A stretch of DNA of 64,000 nucleotides, taken from NCBI GenBank assembly GCA_944739405.2, contig OX123200.2, forward strand, positions 8,758,761 to 8,822,760. Direction: 5' to 3'. A program made the position numbers and the translations under genes. Within the stretch, counting starts at the first letter, position 1, and each line of letters starts with the position of its first letter. The DNA comes from Euclidia mi (lineage: Eukaryota; Arthropoda; Insecta; Lepidoptera; Erebidae). Below the pieces are notes generated by a model that made no database searches, was not told where the DNA came from, and worked only from the letters and a program-made list of their open reading frames with translations. Shown here piece after piece: positions 35,107-46,035 of this stretch.

Positions 35107-36320
35107 TAATTTATTTATTTATTTATTGTCGGGAAGCTTACAGACAAATTAGACATAATATGATAACAGATTACACAAATAAATGCTAACAACAAGCTTC
35201 CACAGAATTACAACGTAATATTTGCACTAGTTGCAACGCGCGTTTAATACATAAGTATTTTGTATATTACAACAATTATACTTAAAAATCAAAAATGGCT
35301 TGAATGTCTACAATAATAATTATTTTCAATATCTGACACAATCTCTAGACAAAATACCTTTTGTATTAGATTTATAACTACAAAATAATTACTACAATGT
35401 TTTAACTCTTAACAGACCCATCAAAGTTGTGCGAGTGTGCGGCGACACATGCAGCCGACTACACCATGCTAATACTGAAGCTGTGTTACGATACATACGT
35501 GAATTCGATATCCGAGTCTCAGCTGGTTGTGTCAATTACAAAAAGAAGTCATTATTTATCAATTTCCTGAATGAGCTGGGTTTGGTATTAAATAAATCTA
35601 TGTCAAGTTTAGAGGCCACTTTATTAAATGATCTAGCACTGCGTAGCAGGAAGGAATTCTGTCGATAGTTGGTTGTTGCGAAGTTAATATTTAATGGGGA
35701 ACGCTGTCTGAGTCCTAACTGATTAGTGCGCAATTCTATTGCAGCTAGAAGCGTTGGACAGTCAATGGAGCTGGTCGCAATGTTCATCAAGTAACTAATA
35801 TCGTTAACTGTGCGTCTGAGTTCAAGGGGCATGAAATGATACCGCTTGCATCGCTCGTTATAATCCATTGAGTATTGTTGCGCTTTAAAATCGAGATACC
35901 TCAGGAACCGCCTTTGTATACCCTCAATACGAGCTATATAAATTTGGTATCGCGGATTCCATACTTGACAGGCATATTCTAGATGACTTCGTACATACGA
36001 ACAATACAATATCTTCACACTTTTTAAAGAGCGAAAATCGGCCGAAGATCTTACAATAAAACCAAGTGCCTTGGATGCCCTATTAACGATATAGTCAATA
36101 TGCCTGTCAAATAGGAGTTTGCTATCAAAGATAACCCCAAGATCCCTAATCACGTTACACTTGCAAATGCTTTGATCGTACAGCTTGTAACCTGATCCGA
36201 TGGTCGATTTCTGGCGTGTATATGTTACATAGGAACACTTAGTTATATTTAGATGCAAGTTATTACGTGTACAGTAATCAGCGAATCGATTGAGATCACT
36301 CTGCAACAGCTCAGTATCAT
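35107..36320 (-). pseudogene. 5'-truncated Jockey/CR1-like LINE, C-terminal RT region
   Basis: An open frame of about 256 codons (36306 to 35536) encodes the thumb and C-terminal part of a LINE reverse transcriptase. LNITKCSYVTYTR, DLGVIFDSKLLFDRHID and YVRSHLEYACQVWNP are typical of Jockey/CR1-group proteins. It starts just after the catalytic loop, with D-T-E-L-L upstream of the frame and then an abrupt break near 36320. The 3' UTR runs to a tail of AAATA repeats at about 35107-35125 (TTTATTTATTTATTTATT on the + strand). No complete RT, so not mobile. Confidence 0.82.
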
Positions 36321-36347
36321 AATAACCTTTTAATACCTATTTAAAAG

Positions 36348-36582
36348 GGCTTATTCCCAGTTGTCCCCTCTAGCCCTGTCCTCCGGGGTGACAGCTGGGA
36401 ATTGTCTTCCCAGTTGTCACCGGGGTGACGGTGCTAGAGGGGACTACTGGGAATAATTCAGTTCGCTGGAGCGAATTATTCCCAGTAGTCCCCTCTAGCC
36501 CTGTCACCCTGGTGACAACTGGGAAGACAATTCCCAGCTGTCACCCCGGGAACAGGGCTAGAGGGGCTACAGGGAATAAGCC
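36348..36582. repeat. 235-bp nested palindrome, GC-rich
   Basis: GGCTTATTCCC at 36348 pairs with GGGAATAAGCC at 36572. The arms of roughly 105-110 bp continue with few mismatches (CCCCTCTAGCCCTGTC, GACAGCTGGGAATTGTCTTC and complements) to a small centre at about 36460-36470. Within each arm CCCAGTTGTCACC-type blocks also recur inverted, giving a second order of folding. It lies between a truncated LINE and an RTE insertion. No target duplication seen. Confidence 0.85.
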
Positions 36583-36753
36583 AACACCTGGCTCATTTTG
36601 GCAACTCCGTCATTTTTGTCAACAATTCATTTTATAATCACTTTGTCTGTATTGTGAATAATGTCCAAGAACTTAAAGTCAAGTCCTCATTAAAATTTAT
36701 TATTAAGTATCCAAAACACCACGACTGATCGACACCAAAAACATTATATTACG

Positions 36754-39700
36754 TAACCCTATATCTCCTATACCCTCCAATCATCACCAGAACAAGAAAC
36801 AAAAATAATAACTTAAAGATTGCTACATATAATGTTCGATCACTCTCTACTATTGAAAGGTATATAGAATTAACACACGCTATTCAGAACATAAAAATTG
36901 ATATACTTGGCCTAGCGGAGATAAGAAGAACTGGGTGCAAAATTGAAGAATACAGTAACCACATATTCTGCTACGTGGGCGAAACACCCGGTTTATATGG
37001 CGTGGGGTTTCTCATCAAAAAGGAATACAAGAAAAATATTGTGAATTTCTGCGGCTTATCAGAGAGAGTGGCATTACTTCATCTAAAACTACATGATATC
37101 GACCTGTCAATTATTCAAGTATACGCTCCGACAAATGACTCAGATGAAGAAACTATAGAGAAGTTTTACCAAACGCTACAAAAGGCTCACGATTTATCGG
37201 TGAATTGCCAATATATCTTGGTAATTGGAGATTTCAACGCCAAGATAGGACTACCAAAAACCAACGAAAACCTGATCATGGGTAAGTTCGGATATGGAAC
37301 AAGAAACAAAAGAGGAGAAAGGCTGATACAATACGCGCTTGAATATAAACTACATATCATGAACACGCACTTTAAAAAGAAAAACAATCGAAGATGGAAA
37401 TGGATATCGCCAGATGAAAGAACAAAAAATGAAATCGACTTAATCATGTCTAATGTACCAAAAAATATCAGAAACATAGAAGTCTTAAACAACGTAGAGT
37501 TCCCGTCAGACCATCGAATTGTAAGAGCAACATTAACCTTGAAAAACCACAAGAAATGTCGAAAACACTTTCAAGATACTGTAATATCATTGAAAACAGA
37601 CGAAGAAATAAAAACATACCTTTCTAACCTAGAAACTAGCATTAAGGACTTACAAATTGACCAAGATCACATACAAGATACATACGATAAACTCGAACTC
37701 TACATTAAAGATTGTTTAAAACCGCAAACCGTATATAAGAGCAAAGAGCACTGTCATCACATTTTTAGCGAAACAACCAAACTCATGATCCAAAGACGCA
37801 CAGAACTTTTAAAAATCAAGAACAAAACAATTGAAACAAAAAAAGAGCTATCATATCTATACAAACAAACCAGTAAAGCAATAAGAAAGGATTACAATCA
37901 ACAAAAGAAAAAAATTATGGAAGCTAGCTTAACACAGTTTAGAAGTGCCAAAAGAGCTTACAAACAACTAATCACCCATACTGACTGGATCAAGGGCCTA
38001 AAAAATGGACAAAATGAAACAAAATCTAGAAACGACATTATATCATGCGCACAGATTTTTGTAGAAGCTCGTAGCTTCTACAAAAATCTGTATGCGACTA
38101 CAGCTGAAGACACCATACCAGCCACACAAATAGACACCTCAGATAAAATCGGAAAGGAAACATCTATTATACACGATGAAGACGTCCTGAAAAATATTAA
38201 AAAGCTTAAGCGGGAGAAGACCCCTGGACCTGACGGCGTAAAGAACGAGGCGCTGATAGCAGGCGCAGAATTACTCACCAGGCCGCTTACAAGTATTTTT
38301 AATATAATTTTAAACACCGGGAAAATACCTGAACAATGGCATAAATCAGATATAATACTGTTATATAAAAAAGGAGATCCACGCGACATTGCCAACTATC
38401 GCCCGATAAGCTTGCTCTCAAGTGTTTACAAACTATTTACCTCTATCATACACAGCAAAATTAGCCCCCAAATCGACAGTATGCAGCCTGTAGAACAAGC
38501 GGGGTTTCGATCTGGATTTTCAACGATGGACCTCATCCACACACTGGAACAAGTGATAGAAAAGTATACAGAGTTTAATAAAAACCTTTATATCGGTTTC
38601 ATAGACTATATGAAAGCATTCGATAGTCTCTATCATAACTCTATATGGCAAGCCCTACAGGACAACAACATAGACCCAGTAATCACTAGAACTCTAAAAA
38701 ACATCTACCAGAACAGCGTGAGCAGAGTCAAGCTAGAATCCAGAGGTGACGAGATCAGAATAGCGCGAGGCGTCCGACAGGGAGACCCTTTATCTCCAAA
38801 ATTATTCATAGCAGTCCTACAATGCATATTTACTAAACTGAACTGGGATTCAGAAGGAATCCAAATTAATAACACGCGTCTGACCCATCTTAGATTCGCG
38901 GACGACATCGTAGTTTTCGCTGAAACCTATTGGAAACTAGAAAGAATGATATCACAACTGAACACAGAGAGTAAACCCGTTGGCTTGGTTATGAACTTAA
39001 ACAAAACAAAGATAATGACAAACAGCAAAAAAGGAAAAATCATGTTAGATGGGGTCGAACTAGAGTATGTAGAGCAAAACATATACTTAGGCAAACTAGT
39101 ATCCTTCCGTAAAACAAACAACGAAGAAGAGATCGATAGAAGTATTACGTGCAGCTGGAATAAATACTGGGCACACAAAGAAATACTAAAAGGTACCTAC
39201 GACCTACATATGAAAAAGACTGTCATGGATACTTGCATCCTGCCTTGCTTGACTTATGGCTCTCCGACTTGGACCTTTACAAACAAAATAAAAAATAAAA
39301 TAATAACTTGTCAGCGAGCAATGGAGAGAAGTATATTAAGTCTCAGAAAAATTCACAAAGTAAGAAGTCATGAAATAAGAAAAAAGACCAAACTTACAGA
39401 CGCGCTGAACCACGCATTAAAATTAAAATGGCAATGGGCTGGACATGTAGCGAGATACACTGACCAGCGATGGACAGTTAAATGTACCCAATGGACCGGC
39501 CCACAAGGAAAAAGAAGCGTTGGCAGACCTCAAAAAAGGTGGGCCGACGACCTTATATCGGTGGCGGGACAAGGTTGGTGCTCGTCAGCCCAGGACAGGG
39601 AAGAGTGGAAGCGGTTGGAGGAGGCCTTTACCCTATCAAGGGGTTCCTGTAATTATACAGTTTAGTTTTTAAGTACATAATATAAGTACCTAGTATAAGT

Positions 39701-39826
39701 AAGAACTACTAGCATTATATAAATTTATTTAAAAAGAAATATATTATACTGTTAAATTTATTTTACGGTTATGGGAAATAAAAGAGGCTTTATTATTATT
39801 ATTATTATAACCCTATATCTTCTGTA
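36754..39826 (+). mobile_element. RTE-clade LINE with 19-bp target-site duplications
   Basis: TAACCCTATATCTCCTATA at 36754-36772 and TAACCCTATATCTTCTGTA at 39808-39826 agree at 17 of 19 bases and flank the element. The 3' end is a TTATTATTATTATTATTA-type tail, characteristic of the RTE clade. The 5' end begins a few codons upstream of the endonuclease domain, so the copy may be slightly 5'-truncated. Confidence 0.82.
36774..39665 (+). CDS. RTE-type LINE endonuclease-reverse transcriptase
   Basis: The frame is open from 36729 to the stop ending at 39665, without an ATG near the start. I place the element part from about 36774. An apurinic-type endonuclease comes first: KIATYNVRSL, then VYAPTNDS, VIGDFNAKIG and SDHRIV near the C-end of the domain. 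The RT follows: KTPGPDGVKNE, IDYMKAFDSL, GVRQGDPLSPKLF and LRFADDIVV. The tail WQWAGHVARYTDQRW and GKRSVGRPQKRWADD is diagnostic for RTE. All catalytic motifs are present and no stop interrupts the frame, so the enzyme could work if translated. A perfect 17-bp-stem hairpin lies within it at 38052-38090. Confidence 0.92.
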   Translation, partial: PPIITRTRNKNNNLKIATYNVRSLSTIERYIELTHAIQNIKIDILGLAEIRRTGCKIEEYSNHIFCYVGETPGLYGVGFLIKKEYKKNIVNFCGLSERVALLHLKLHDIDLSIIQVYAPTNDSDEETIEKFYQTLQKAHDLSVNCQYILVIGDFNAKIGLPKTNENLIMGKFGYGTRNKRGERLIQYALEYKLHIMNTHFKKKNNRRWKWISPDERTKNEIDLIMSNVPKNIRNIEVLNNVEFPSDHRIVRATLTLKNHKKCRKHFQDTVISLKTDEEIKTYLSNLETSIKDLQIDQDHIQDTYDKLELYIKDCLKPQTVYKSKEHCHHIFSETTKLMIQRRTELLKIKNKTIETKKELSYLYKQTSKAIRKDYNQQKKKIMEASLTQFRSAKRAYKQLITHTDWIKGLKNGQNETKSRNDIISCAQIFVEARSFYKNLYATTAEDTIPATQIDTSDKIGKETSIIHDEDVLKNIKKLKREKTPGPDGVKNEALIAGAELLTRPLTSIFNIILNTGKIPEQWHKSDIILLYKKGDPRDIANYRPISLLSSVYKLFTSIIHSKISPQIDSMQPVEQAGFRSGFSTMDLIHTLEQVIEKYTEFNKNLYIGFIDYMKAFDSLYHNSIWQALQDNNIDPVITRTLKNIYQNSVSRVKLESRGDEIRIARGVRQGDPLSPKLFIAVLQCIFTKLNWDSEGIQINNTRLTHLRFADDIVVFAETYWKLERMISQLNTESKPVGLVMNLNKTKIMTNSKKGKIMLDGVELEYVEQNIYLGKLVSFRKTNNEEEIDRSITCSWNKYWAHKEILKGTYDLHMKKTVMDTCILPCLTYGSPTWTFTNKIKNKIITCQRAMERSILSLRKIHKVRSHEIRKKTKLTDALNHALKLKWQWAGHVARYTDQRWTVKCTQWTGPQGKRSVGRPQKRWADDLISVAGQGWCSSAQDREEWKRLEEAFTLSRGSCNYTV

Positions 39827-41065
39827 TATGTCTTTTGAATTACGATTCAAAACAGTGCCTTTTATTGTTAAAATGTATTGTAATACCTGTGCTATTTTAT
39901 TGATAATTTGTGAATGTATTTAATACCTCTTGTCCTAGATGTCATTACAGTATACTTTCCCATTGTTAGTACTTAAATATTATTGATTGGTATAATATTG
40001 CTTAATTATATATCTTGTGCATATACAACGCAAACGCGATAAATCTTAGTGTATAGTTGCAGCAATTATAGATATTACCCGGGGCAATGCTAGAAATGCC
40101 TCTTACCCGGGTAATTTCTATAATGCGCAAGTGACAGGCATTGCCCGTTCCCTAAGTCAGGTATATTCATGTATTTGTGGATAGCGGAATTAATTTTGTA
40201 AATAGGATATTAATAGTATTATTATATGCATTTTGTAAAATGTATGGGCTTTCAATTGTATTAGAGGGCCTAGGCAAGGCGTTTCAGTGGTGAATCATTG
40301 CCGAGCAACAATTTTGATTACTATTCTCTTCTTTGAAGAGTTGAAGGAAAAGTTATGTAGGTGATCATTGTAATCAATAAGACAGAATTTGTTGATAATT
40401 AATTAACGTCATCTTGTGATTTTTTACATGTTTTATACCAACTATTCAATTACAAGTTGTGGTCAATACTTAATATTATTACACACGCAACTAACCTTAT
40501 ATGACTATTAAGGATTAAGAAACATGCGAATGTCACAGATAATGGGAAGAAGCTTTTGACAACTTTGACCGGATGATTTACCACTTGAACATGTCAGAGT
40601 GTGTGTAGGCCTTTAATTCTGAATTGAGAATTTCAGCTTTCATCAGTTGAAAATTTCTGAACTAGTTGAAGTCAACTTCAGTTTTTTCTGTTTCACAAGT
40701 CAGAGTGAGATTTTTACAAAGCACTTTCAACTGAGTATTCTTCAAATCATGAATAACTCAAACCGAACAACACTAGTACGTTCCGATACAAGTAAAAAAA
40801 CCGGTACTAACTATAAATTCGTATTAATTAACATATTATAAAGAAGCACAATTGTTAATTAATTATTGTTATGCAGAAACAAATAAAAAGTCGAAATAAA
40901 GTTGTATTTAAAATTATTTCAACGATTATTAAATTTTAATGAACAGTTTGTTGAATTAGATCAATTCCTAGGATCAATTCGGTATAGTGAAAACGGAACG
41001 TGTATGTTATGTCAAAGTCAGTTTGTATTATTTTTAATACAAGATATTTGTGGCCAGGTATACTT
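39827..41065. other. A+T-rich intergenic DNA
   Basis: No gene seen. Near 40080-40145 ACCCGGG and GGCATT/AATGCC motifs recur on both strands, a small imperfect hairpin region. Confidence 0.3.
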
Positions 41066-41125
41066 GAGGTATAATTCTATATACCTCCATGGTGGCCACC
41101 ATGGAGGTGGATAGAATTATACCTC
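41066..41125. repeat. 60-bp palindrome with no spacer
   Basis: Symmetric about 41095/41096 in GGTGG/CCACC. The inner 14 bp per arm (ACCTCCATGGTGG / CCACCATGGAGGT) are perfect; two mismatches occur further out, near CTATAT/GGATAG. Confidence 0.88.
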
Positions 41126-41938
41126 CATGAAGGCTACAGCAAAATTATTTGGATTGATTTAACACGGAAATCTATTATTTATATTTTCTATCCCTTCTAT
41201 TTGTTCCTAATAATGTTGTTATCCATTTGTTCCAAATATTGAATAGTCTTTGAACCTTTTTTCTATAAATTCTGTTTGACGACCTTCATGTTGTGTAGAC
41301 GTCAGTATGACGTAACCGCTGCTTGGCAACCGTAGTGTGGACATTTTGACATACTGGCTGTCATATTACTCGTGATCACGGGTTAAAAAGCCAAAGTAGT
41401 ATAATTAAATATTTTTCAATTTATCAGTGCTAAGTGAAGTTTGACAAATGTCAAATGTTTTCAGAAACGCGAATATCGAGTTGAGATGGAGTTTAATCTT
41501 ATGTTGTGTCAAATTTGAGATTTTACAAGCACAAATACTCAAAATGTGGTCAACAATTTTTTGTGAAACGGAAAACTGATTAATTATGAGATAATTTGTG
41601 TTTAAATTGTTTTCAACGCGAAATTCTCAATTCAGAAACCGGCCGTAAGAATATTATTATTATTGTAACATACTGTAGCTAGTGTTTATTGTAAATAAAC
41701 TGATTGACAATAAATTTGATTACTTTAAGTGGTTATGCATAATTTCCTTTTCTGAGAATTCACTTTTGCAGCGTTTTCAAATTTGTCTGAGCAGGCCTAC
41801 TTCACTTTGCACTTTTTTATTGCTAGCAATAAACAGACGAGCTATTTGACCACGTGGCCTACCAGATGGTAAGTGGTAACCGCTTATACACACCACAGTG
41901 AGTGCTAAATATTACCAAGCTGCTGCATTTCGCGAGGA
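41126..41938. other. Intergenic DNA with repeat fragments
   Basis: GTGGCCTACCAGATGGTAAG near 41852 is the reverse of a repeat tail seen at 31030 (CGGTAACCGCTTACCATCAG). No gene seen. Confidence 0.35.
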
Positions 41939-42126
41939 TTTTTTATTTTTAGGTCCCACGTAATAGGGGGCGAGCCTATTGCCGTACCGGGCACATTACC
42001 AGACTCCGTGCTGCTACTGAGAATTTCCTAACGGAAAAAACCAATAACACTTTGCCCGACCGGGAATCGAACCCGAGACCTTCCAATCCCACGCGCACAT
42101 TTATGCCGCGAGACCAACGAGGCAGT
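41939..42126 (-). repeat. tRNA-derived SINE, reverse orientation
   Basis: GGTCCCACGTAATAGGGGGC, CACATTACCAGACTCCGTGC, then the reversed box B GGGAATCGAACCC and the reversed box A region ending ACGAGGCAGTCA. Box B is intact; the 3' tail part is missing. Confidence 0.8.
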
Positions 42127-43440
42127 CATTTTCTATTGTTAGTCGAGTCAGTTCGCGAGGATGGTAAAATTAATAGGAGGAGTGGTTCGAGGCTGAAGGA
42201 ATAGAGGATGGCAGGTATTTTCGGTACTTTCCGAACGAAATGCAACAGTACATAGGTAGATACAGTTGGCTGGCTACGATATTCTGTGAGAGTATAGAAC
42301 TTCCAGGGTCGAGCCGGTCAAAAAATCAGCAAGACTCTATTACCTACAAAGTCGGTAGTTGACGTCAGCGTCGTCAGCAGAATGAGTGCCAACCTCAAAA
42401 TTTTTCAGACACGACTGTGCGCATTTCTACGTACAATCAAACAAGTCGGCGTCGGACCAGTTTGAAAAAAATCCCTTGGCTCGCTCATAAAGTCGAGGCA
42501 CACTAGAAATTGGTTTTGTATACGAGTGTCAATGTGCGTGTAAAGTAGCACTGGAAGCGAGGATGTCTTGCTGAGCGATTTTCGCCCTTATGTTGGTCGA
42601 GCGGGAAGTTGTTCGACTGTACCTGCCTAGGTCTTACCTGCCACGTCTACAGACGTGTGTCACACGGTGTTCGCATGATCTTGCTTCGAGTAGTTTCGTG
42701 TGAGGCACCGAATATGCCTTAATTTCGGAGGTAAGTCTCAGTGGATATCTAAGTTCACTCAACAGAGCTCACTCTAACCGCCATATTCAATATCCGATTT
42801 ATCATTGTTGTAATACTGCTTATAAAATCTAATATCCATGGATTTGGTGATTAGACAAGGAGCTCAGATATTTACATAGAGGCGCATTTCATACGCTTTG
42901 AAGACAAACTTTCTGGGAGTCAAATTGCCGCTTGGTGGCGTGGCAGTCGCTCTGCGGCAGCTGTCTCGCTCTCCTCCAGTGTATCTTAACTAAGAGAGCG
43001 AGAGAGACGGAGAACGACGCCAGCGCCGCCAACGGCGCCAACTACGATCTAAACTGGAAACAGTCCCCACTTGGAATCGGCACACGAAATCCTTAAGAAC
43101 AGCGCTTCTATCTAAATCTGTATTCATTGGATTAGAGATGCATATTTGACATAAATTGCGTACACAATATATCAAATAAGTATGTATCACTAGGCTCCAA
43201 ATCCATGGAGAGGTCATGTATTGGGACCGGCCGTAAATCAGCCATGTTAAATACTGTCCTAACCAAAACCAAAACCAATTAAAAAGTTTTGGACAAGGTC
43301 AGAGTCCAAATGTGGCACAATAACGTAGCGTAAGCACGTAGCATCGATTGTTTAAAATGCTTTTAAAATCCAATATCCGTACGCGGAGCTATTAAAACCG
43401 AATCCAAAATAATATTATAACCGAAACTGGTATAAAAATA
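42127..43440. other. Intergenic DNA with a GC-rich GAGA-like stretch
   Basis: 42930-43060 is GC-rich, with TCTCGCTCTCC at 42965 and GAGAGCGAGAGAGA at 42995 forming an inverted pair of GAGA-factor-like motifs. It could be a promoter, but no ORF or TATA box follows. CCATGGATTTGG near 42838 and its complement near 43198 bracket the region. Confidence 0.3.
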
Positions 43441-43442
43441 TT

Positions 43443-43572
43443 GACTGCCTCGGTGGTCCAGTGGATAGCACTCGCCCCCTATTACGTGGGGCCTAAAAAT
43501 TCATGGCGAAATGTGTGTGTAATATTAGACCTCTGCCTATCCCTTCGGAGATACAGACGTGAGACTATAAAA
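43443..43572 (+). repeat. tRNA-derived SINE with internal deletion
   Basis: Starts GCCTCGGTGGTCCAGTGGAT and jumps from the A box directly to the body CTCGCCCCCTATTACGTGG, so box B and about 100 bp are missing. Ends CAGACGTGAGACTATAAA. Confidence 0.75.
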
Positions 43573-44097
43573 CAAAATGGTATAATATTATTGACATATT
43601 CACATCTAGATCCGCTACATCATATGCATATTATCTACCCTGCTCTACTTGTTTCTTATTAAAGGCAAAAGGCAGAATATACCGATAACAACACCCCTAA
43701 ATCTTGACAAGCAAGAACAAAGATCAATACAACAGTCTACTAAATGAAGCTCGCGACACTCATCGCGACCGCCATTTCCATTAATTATGTTAATATATGA
43801 TTATGATATGTAAATAACAGGCGTCAGAGTCAAAGTGTCGATTATGTTAAGTCAATTACCTCATACCGGCGTTCAAACCCCGCCTAACTTAGTAGGAAGC
43901 TCGTGCGGAATTTTCCTTCTATTTTCATGTAATTTAGTTTGAGGCATAAAGACTTGTTTGAGTTGTTTTTATTGGAGGGTCAATTTGGTTAGTACCACAC
44001 AAGTTATGAAATGGTCACCTAGTCTTTTTTGTGGTAGAATATTATTGACTAATGTTAATGTAACGATCTAGATCGTGTTATTTATCATATCATACTA
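43573..44097. other. Intergenic DNA
   Basis: No gene or clear repeat recognised. Confidence 0.3.
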
Positions 44098-44308
44098 TCT
44101 TATACTAATATATAAAGCTGAAGAGTTTGTTTGTTTGTTTGGTTGAACGCGCTAATCTCAGGAACAACTGGTCCGATTTGAAAAATTATTTCAGTGTTAG
44201 ATAGCCCATTTATCGAGGAAGGCTATAGGCTATATAACATCACGATATGAGTGACGGGAGCAGAGCAGTAGCCTTAAATAACGTGGGTGTAACCGCGGGC
44301 TCATCTAG
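44098..44308 (+). mobile_element. Lep1-type Helitron
   Basis: Starts TCTTATACTAATATATAAAG after host A (44097) and ends CCGCGGGCTCATCTAG before host T (44309). These are the target context and ends of a Helitron. The interior GTTTGTTTGTTTGGTTGAAC, CGCTAATCTCAGGAAC and GAGGAAGGCTATAGGCTATA are the lepidopteran Lep1 signature. 211 bp, non-autonomous. Confidence 0.85.
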
Positions 44309-44501
44309 TCGAAAATAAAGGTAACGTACTTAGCTCATATTTGCCCAGACATTTCGGCCTATTATATCATATAGGAACAGGGCAGGCAAAAGAAGAAGTT
44401 TCGACGTGGACTACACAGTCAGTCAACCCCGGGACCACGGCTCGTTTATTTTCGATAAATAACACTATACATACCTGTTAAATAAACATTTGGATGTTTG
44501 A

Positions 44502-44780
44502 GACTGCCTCCGTGGTCCAGTGGGACTGCCTCCGTGGTCCAGTGGATAGCGTATGCGACTGCTAATCGGAGGTCCCGGGTTCGATTCCCAGATCGGGCAA
44601 AAGTGTGACTGGGTTTGCTGAATTCTCAGTAGCAGCACGGAGTCTGGTGATGTGCCCGGGACGGCAATAGGCTCGCCCCCTATTACATGGGACTTTAAAA
44701 TTCATGGCGAAATGTGGGTACCTCTGCCAACCCCTTCGGGTATGCAGGCGTGACTATAAATAAAAAAATAAATAAATAAT
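44502..44780 (+). repeat. Near-full-length tRNA-derived SINE with duplicated head
   Basis: Box A TGGTCCAGTGGATAGCG and intact box B GGGTTCGATTCCC form a Pol III promoter. The body (AGTAGCAGCACGGAGTCTGG, GCAATAGGCTCGCCCCCTAT) and an ATAAATAAATAA tail follow. The first 21 bp (GACTGCCTCCGTGGTCCAGTG and one G) occur twice in tandem at 44502-44544. It is the best-preserved copy of the family here. Confidence 0.85.
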
Positions 44781-45071
44781 TAACTGGATTGACTGGGACA
44801 GAACTTACTATGTTCGTAACTACAAATCGTTCATGTATTTCTATTCAAACTTTTTCTGAAAGGGTTTATACGACTTTAGTCGTGAAAAATCAAACTTACC
44901 TAAACATCGACCCGTTTATAGATAAAACTTCGAAAGCATTTTCACCTGATGCGAAGGACAAACTGGGTAGCATAAACATGGGTTGAAGTTTAAATATAAG
45001 TTATTCAAATAAGAAATAGAATAAACACAGATTTTGGAAGTGCTTAAATATAATACTAATATACGAATTCC

Positions 45072-45277
45072 GTGTGGTGACGGATTAAGAATACGGAATG
45101 TCACCACCCCTTGTCATCCCATGGGTGTCGTAAGAGGCCCTAGCATATTATGCTGTCAACAGCACTGAGAAGGAAAACTTGAAACAAACCCTATACCAAC
45201 CCGTTCGACCAGCGTGGTATTGTACACAGAGTACCTTTGCCTAGTCCAGCAGTGGAGTGTAAGGGGCTGATGATGGT
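45072..45277 (+). repeat. RTE-tailed SINE-like repeat
   Basis: Starts GTGTGGTGACGGATTAAGAA and ends AGTCCAGCAGTGGAGTGTAA, then CTGATGATGG; same unit as 26463-26698, about 30 bp shorter. Confidence 0.7.
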
Positions 45278-45372
45278 AACTTCGAAAAGTCATGGGTGCG
45301 CGCTGTAGATTCGGGCATGATACCCCTTGCATGGCAGTCCGTTGGTGTGTCCACTAGGCTATCGCTTCCTCC
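45278..45372 (-). repeat. tRNA-like SINE head, reverse orientation
   Basis: TTCGAAAAGTCATGGGTGCG and CCACTAGGCTATCGCTTCC match the reversed head at 31690-31885. It directly abuts the RTE-tailed repeat. Confidence 0.6.
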
Positions 45373-45641
45373 CCCGCTGGTAACTAACATTAGCTGTAAA
45401 TTCTTGCAAGCCACGATGAAAAATCGGATTGTCGAAACTACTCGTACGGGGTATAAATCTTTTACACATTTCCAATCAAATACACTAAAATTACTACAGC
45501 GCATTCAACCTGCCAGAACATCTTCCTATTTATTATGTATGATTACAGTCGGAACGGCCTTTACTAAAAGGATTAACCGCCTATGAAATCTTAAACTTCT
45601 GATCTCGTTTTAAAATGAACAATTTCATATTTTATCTAGTA

Positions 45642-45853
45642 CTAGGCGATGCCCGCGGTTCCACCCGCGTAATTTAATACTACTGCTCCGCCCCCGTCGC
45701 TCATAGCGTGATGTTATATAGCCTATAGCCTTCCTCGAAAAATGGGCTATGTAACACTGAAAGAATTATTCAAATCGGACCAGTAGTTCCTAAGATTGGC
45801 GCATTCAACTAAACAAACAAAAAAACTCTACAGCTTTATATATTAGTATAAGA
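45642..45853 (-). mobile_element. Lep1-type Helitron, inverted
   Basis: In reverse it starts TCTTATACTAATATATAAAG after host A and ends GCGGGCATCGCCTAG before host T. It is the same element as 44098-44308, in opposite orientation 1.3 kb away. Confidence 0.85.
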
Positions 45854-45879
45854 TAAACTTGTTCTGACAGACATATCAT

Positions 45880-46035
45880 CGCAGAGCTGAACCTAAAAAT
45901 ATGAAATTTGGACAACGAGTTCCTTTTACGACACAAACACCCACCAAGCAACAATTTTCTAATAGGTATGCCACCTCTTAAAGAAGTAAAATAAAAGCTG
46001 AAGGTTTAGGGCAGACGAAGCCGCGGGCGACTGTT
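45880..46035 (+). mobile_element. Helitron 3'-end relic
   Basis: A GACGAAGCCGCGGGCGACTG block near 46015, followed by TTAGTA, resembles the hairpin and CTAG end of Helitrons A and B. ATATGAAATTTGGACAACGA upstream is typical body sequence. Boundaries are vague. Confidence 0.4.

Noticed and set aside
42838..43215. CCATGGATTTGG inverted pair as transposon ends
   Set aside because: Only about a dozen bases match, no target duplication is seen, and the interior shows no symmetry. A similar word also occurs in the foldback at 25917-26188, so it may be a common motif.
44519..44590. tRNA gene (A and B boxes present)
   Set aside because: The sequence cannot form a complete cloverleaf, continues into a conserved body and A-rich tail, and recurs at several loci, so it is a SINE.
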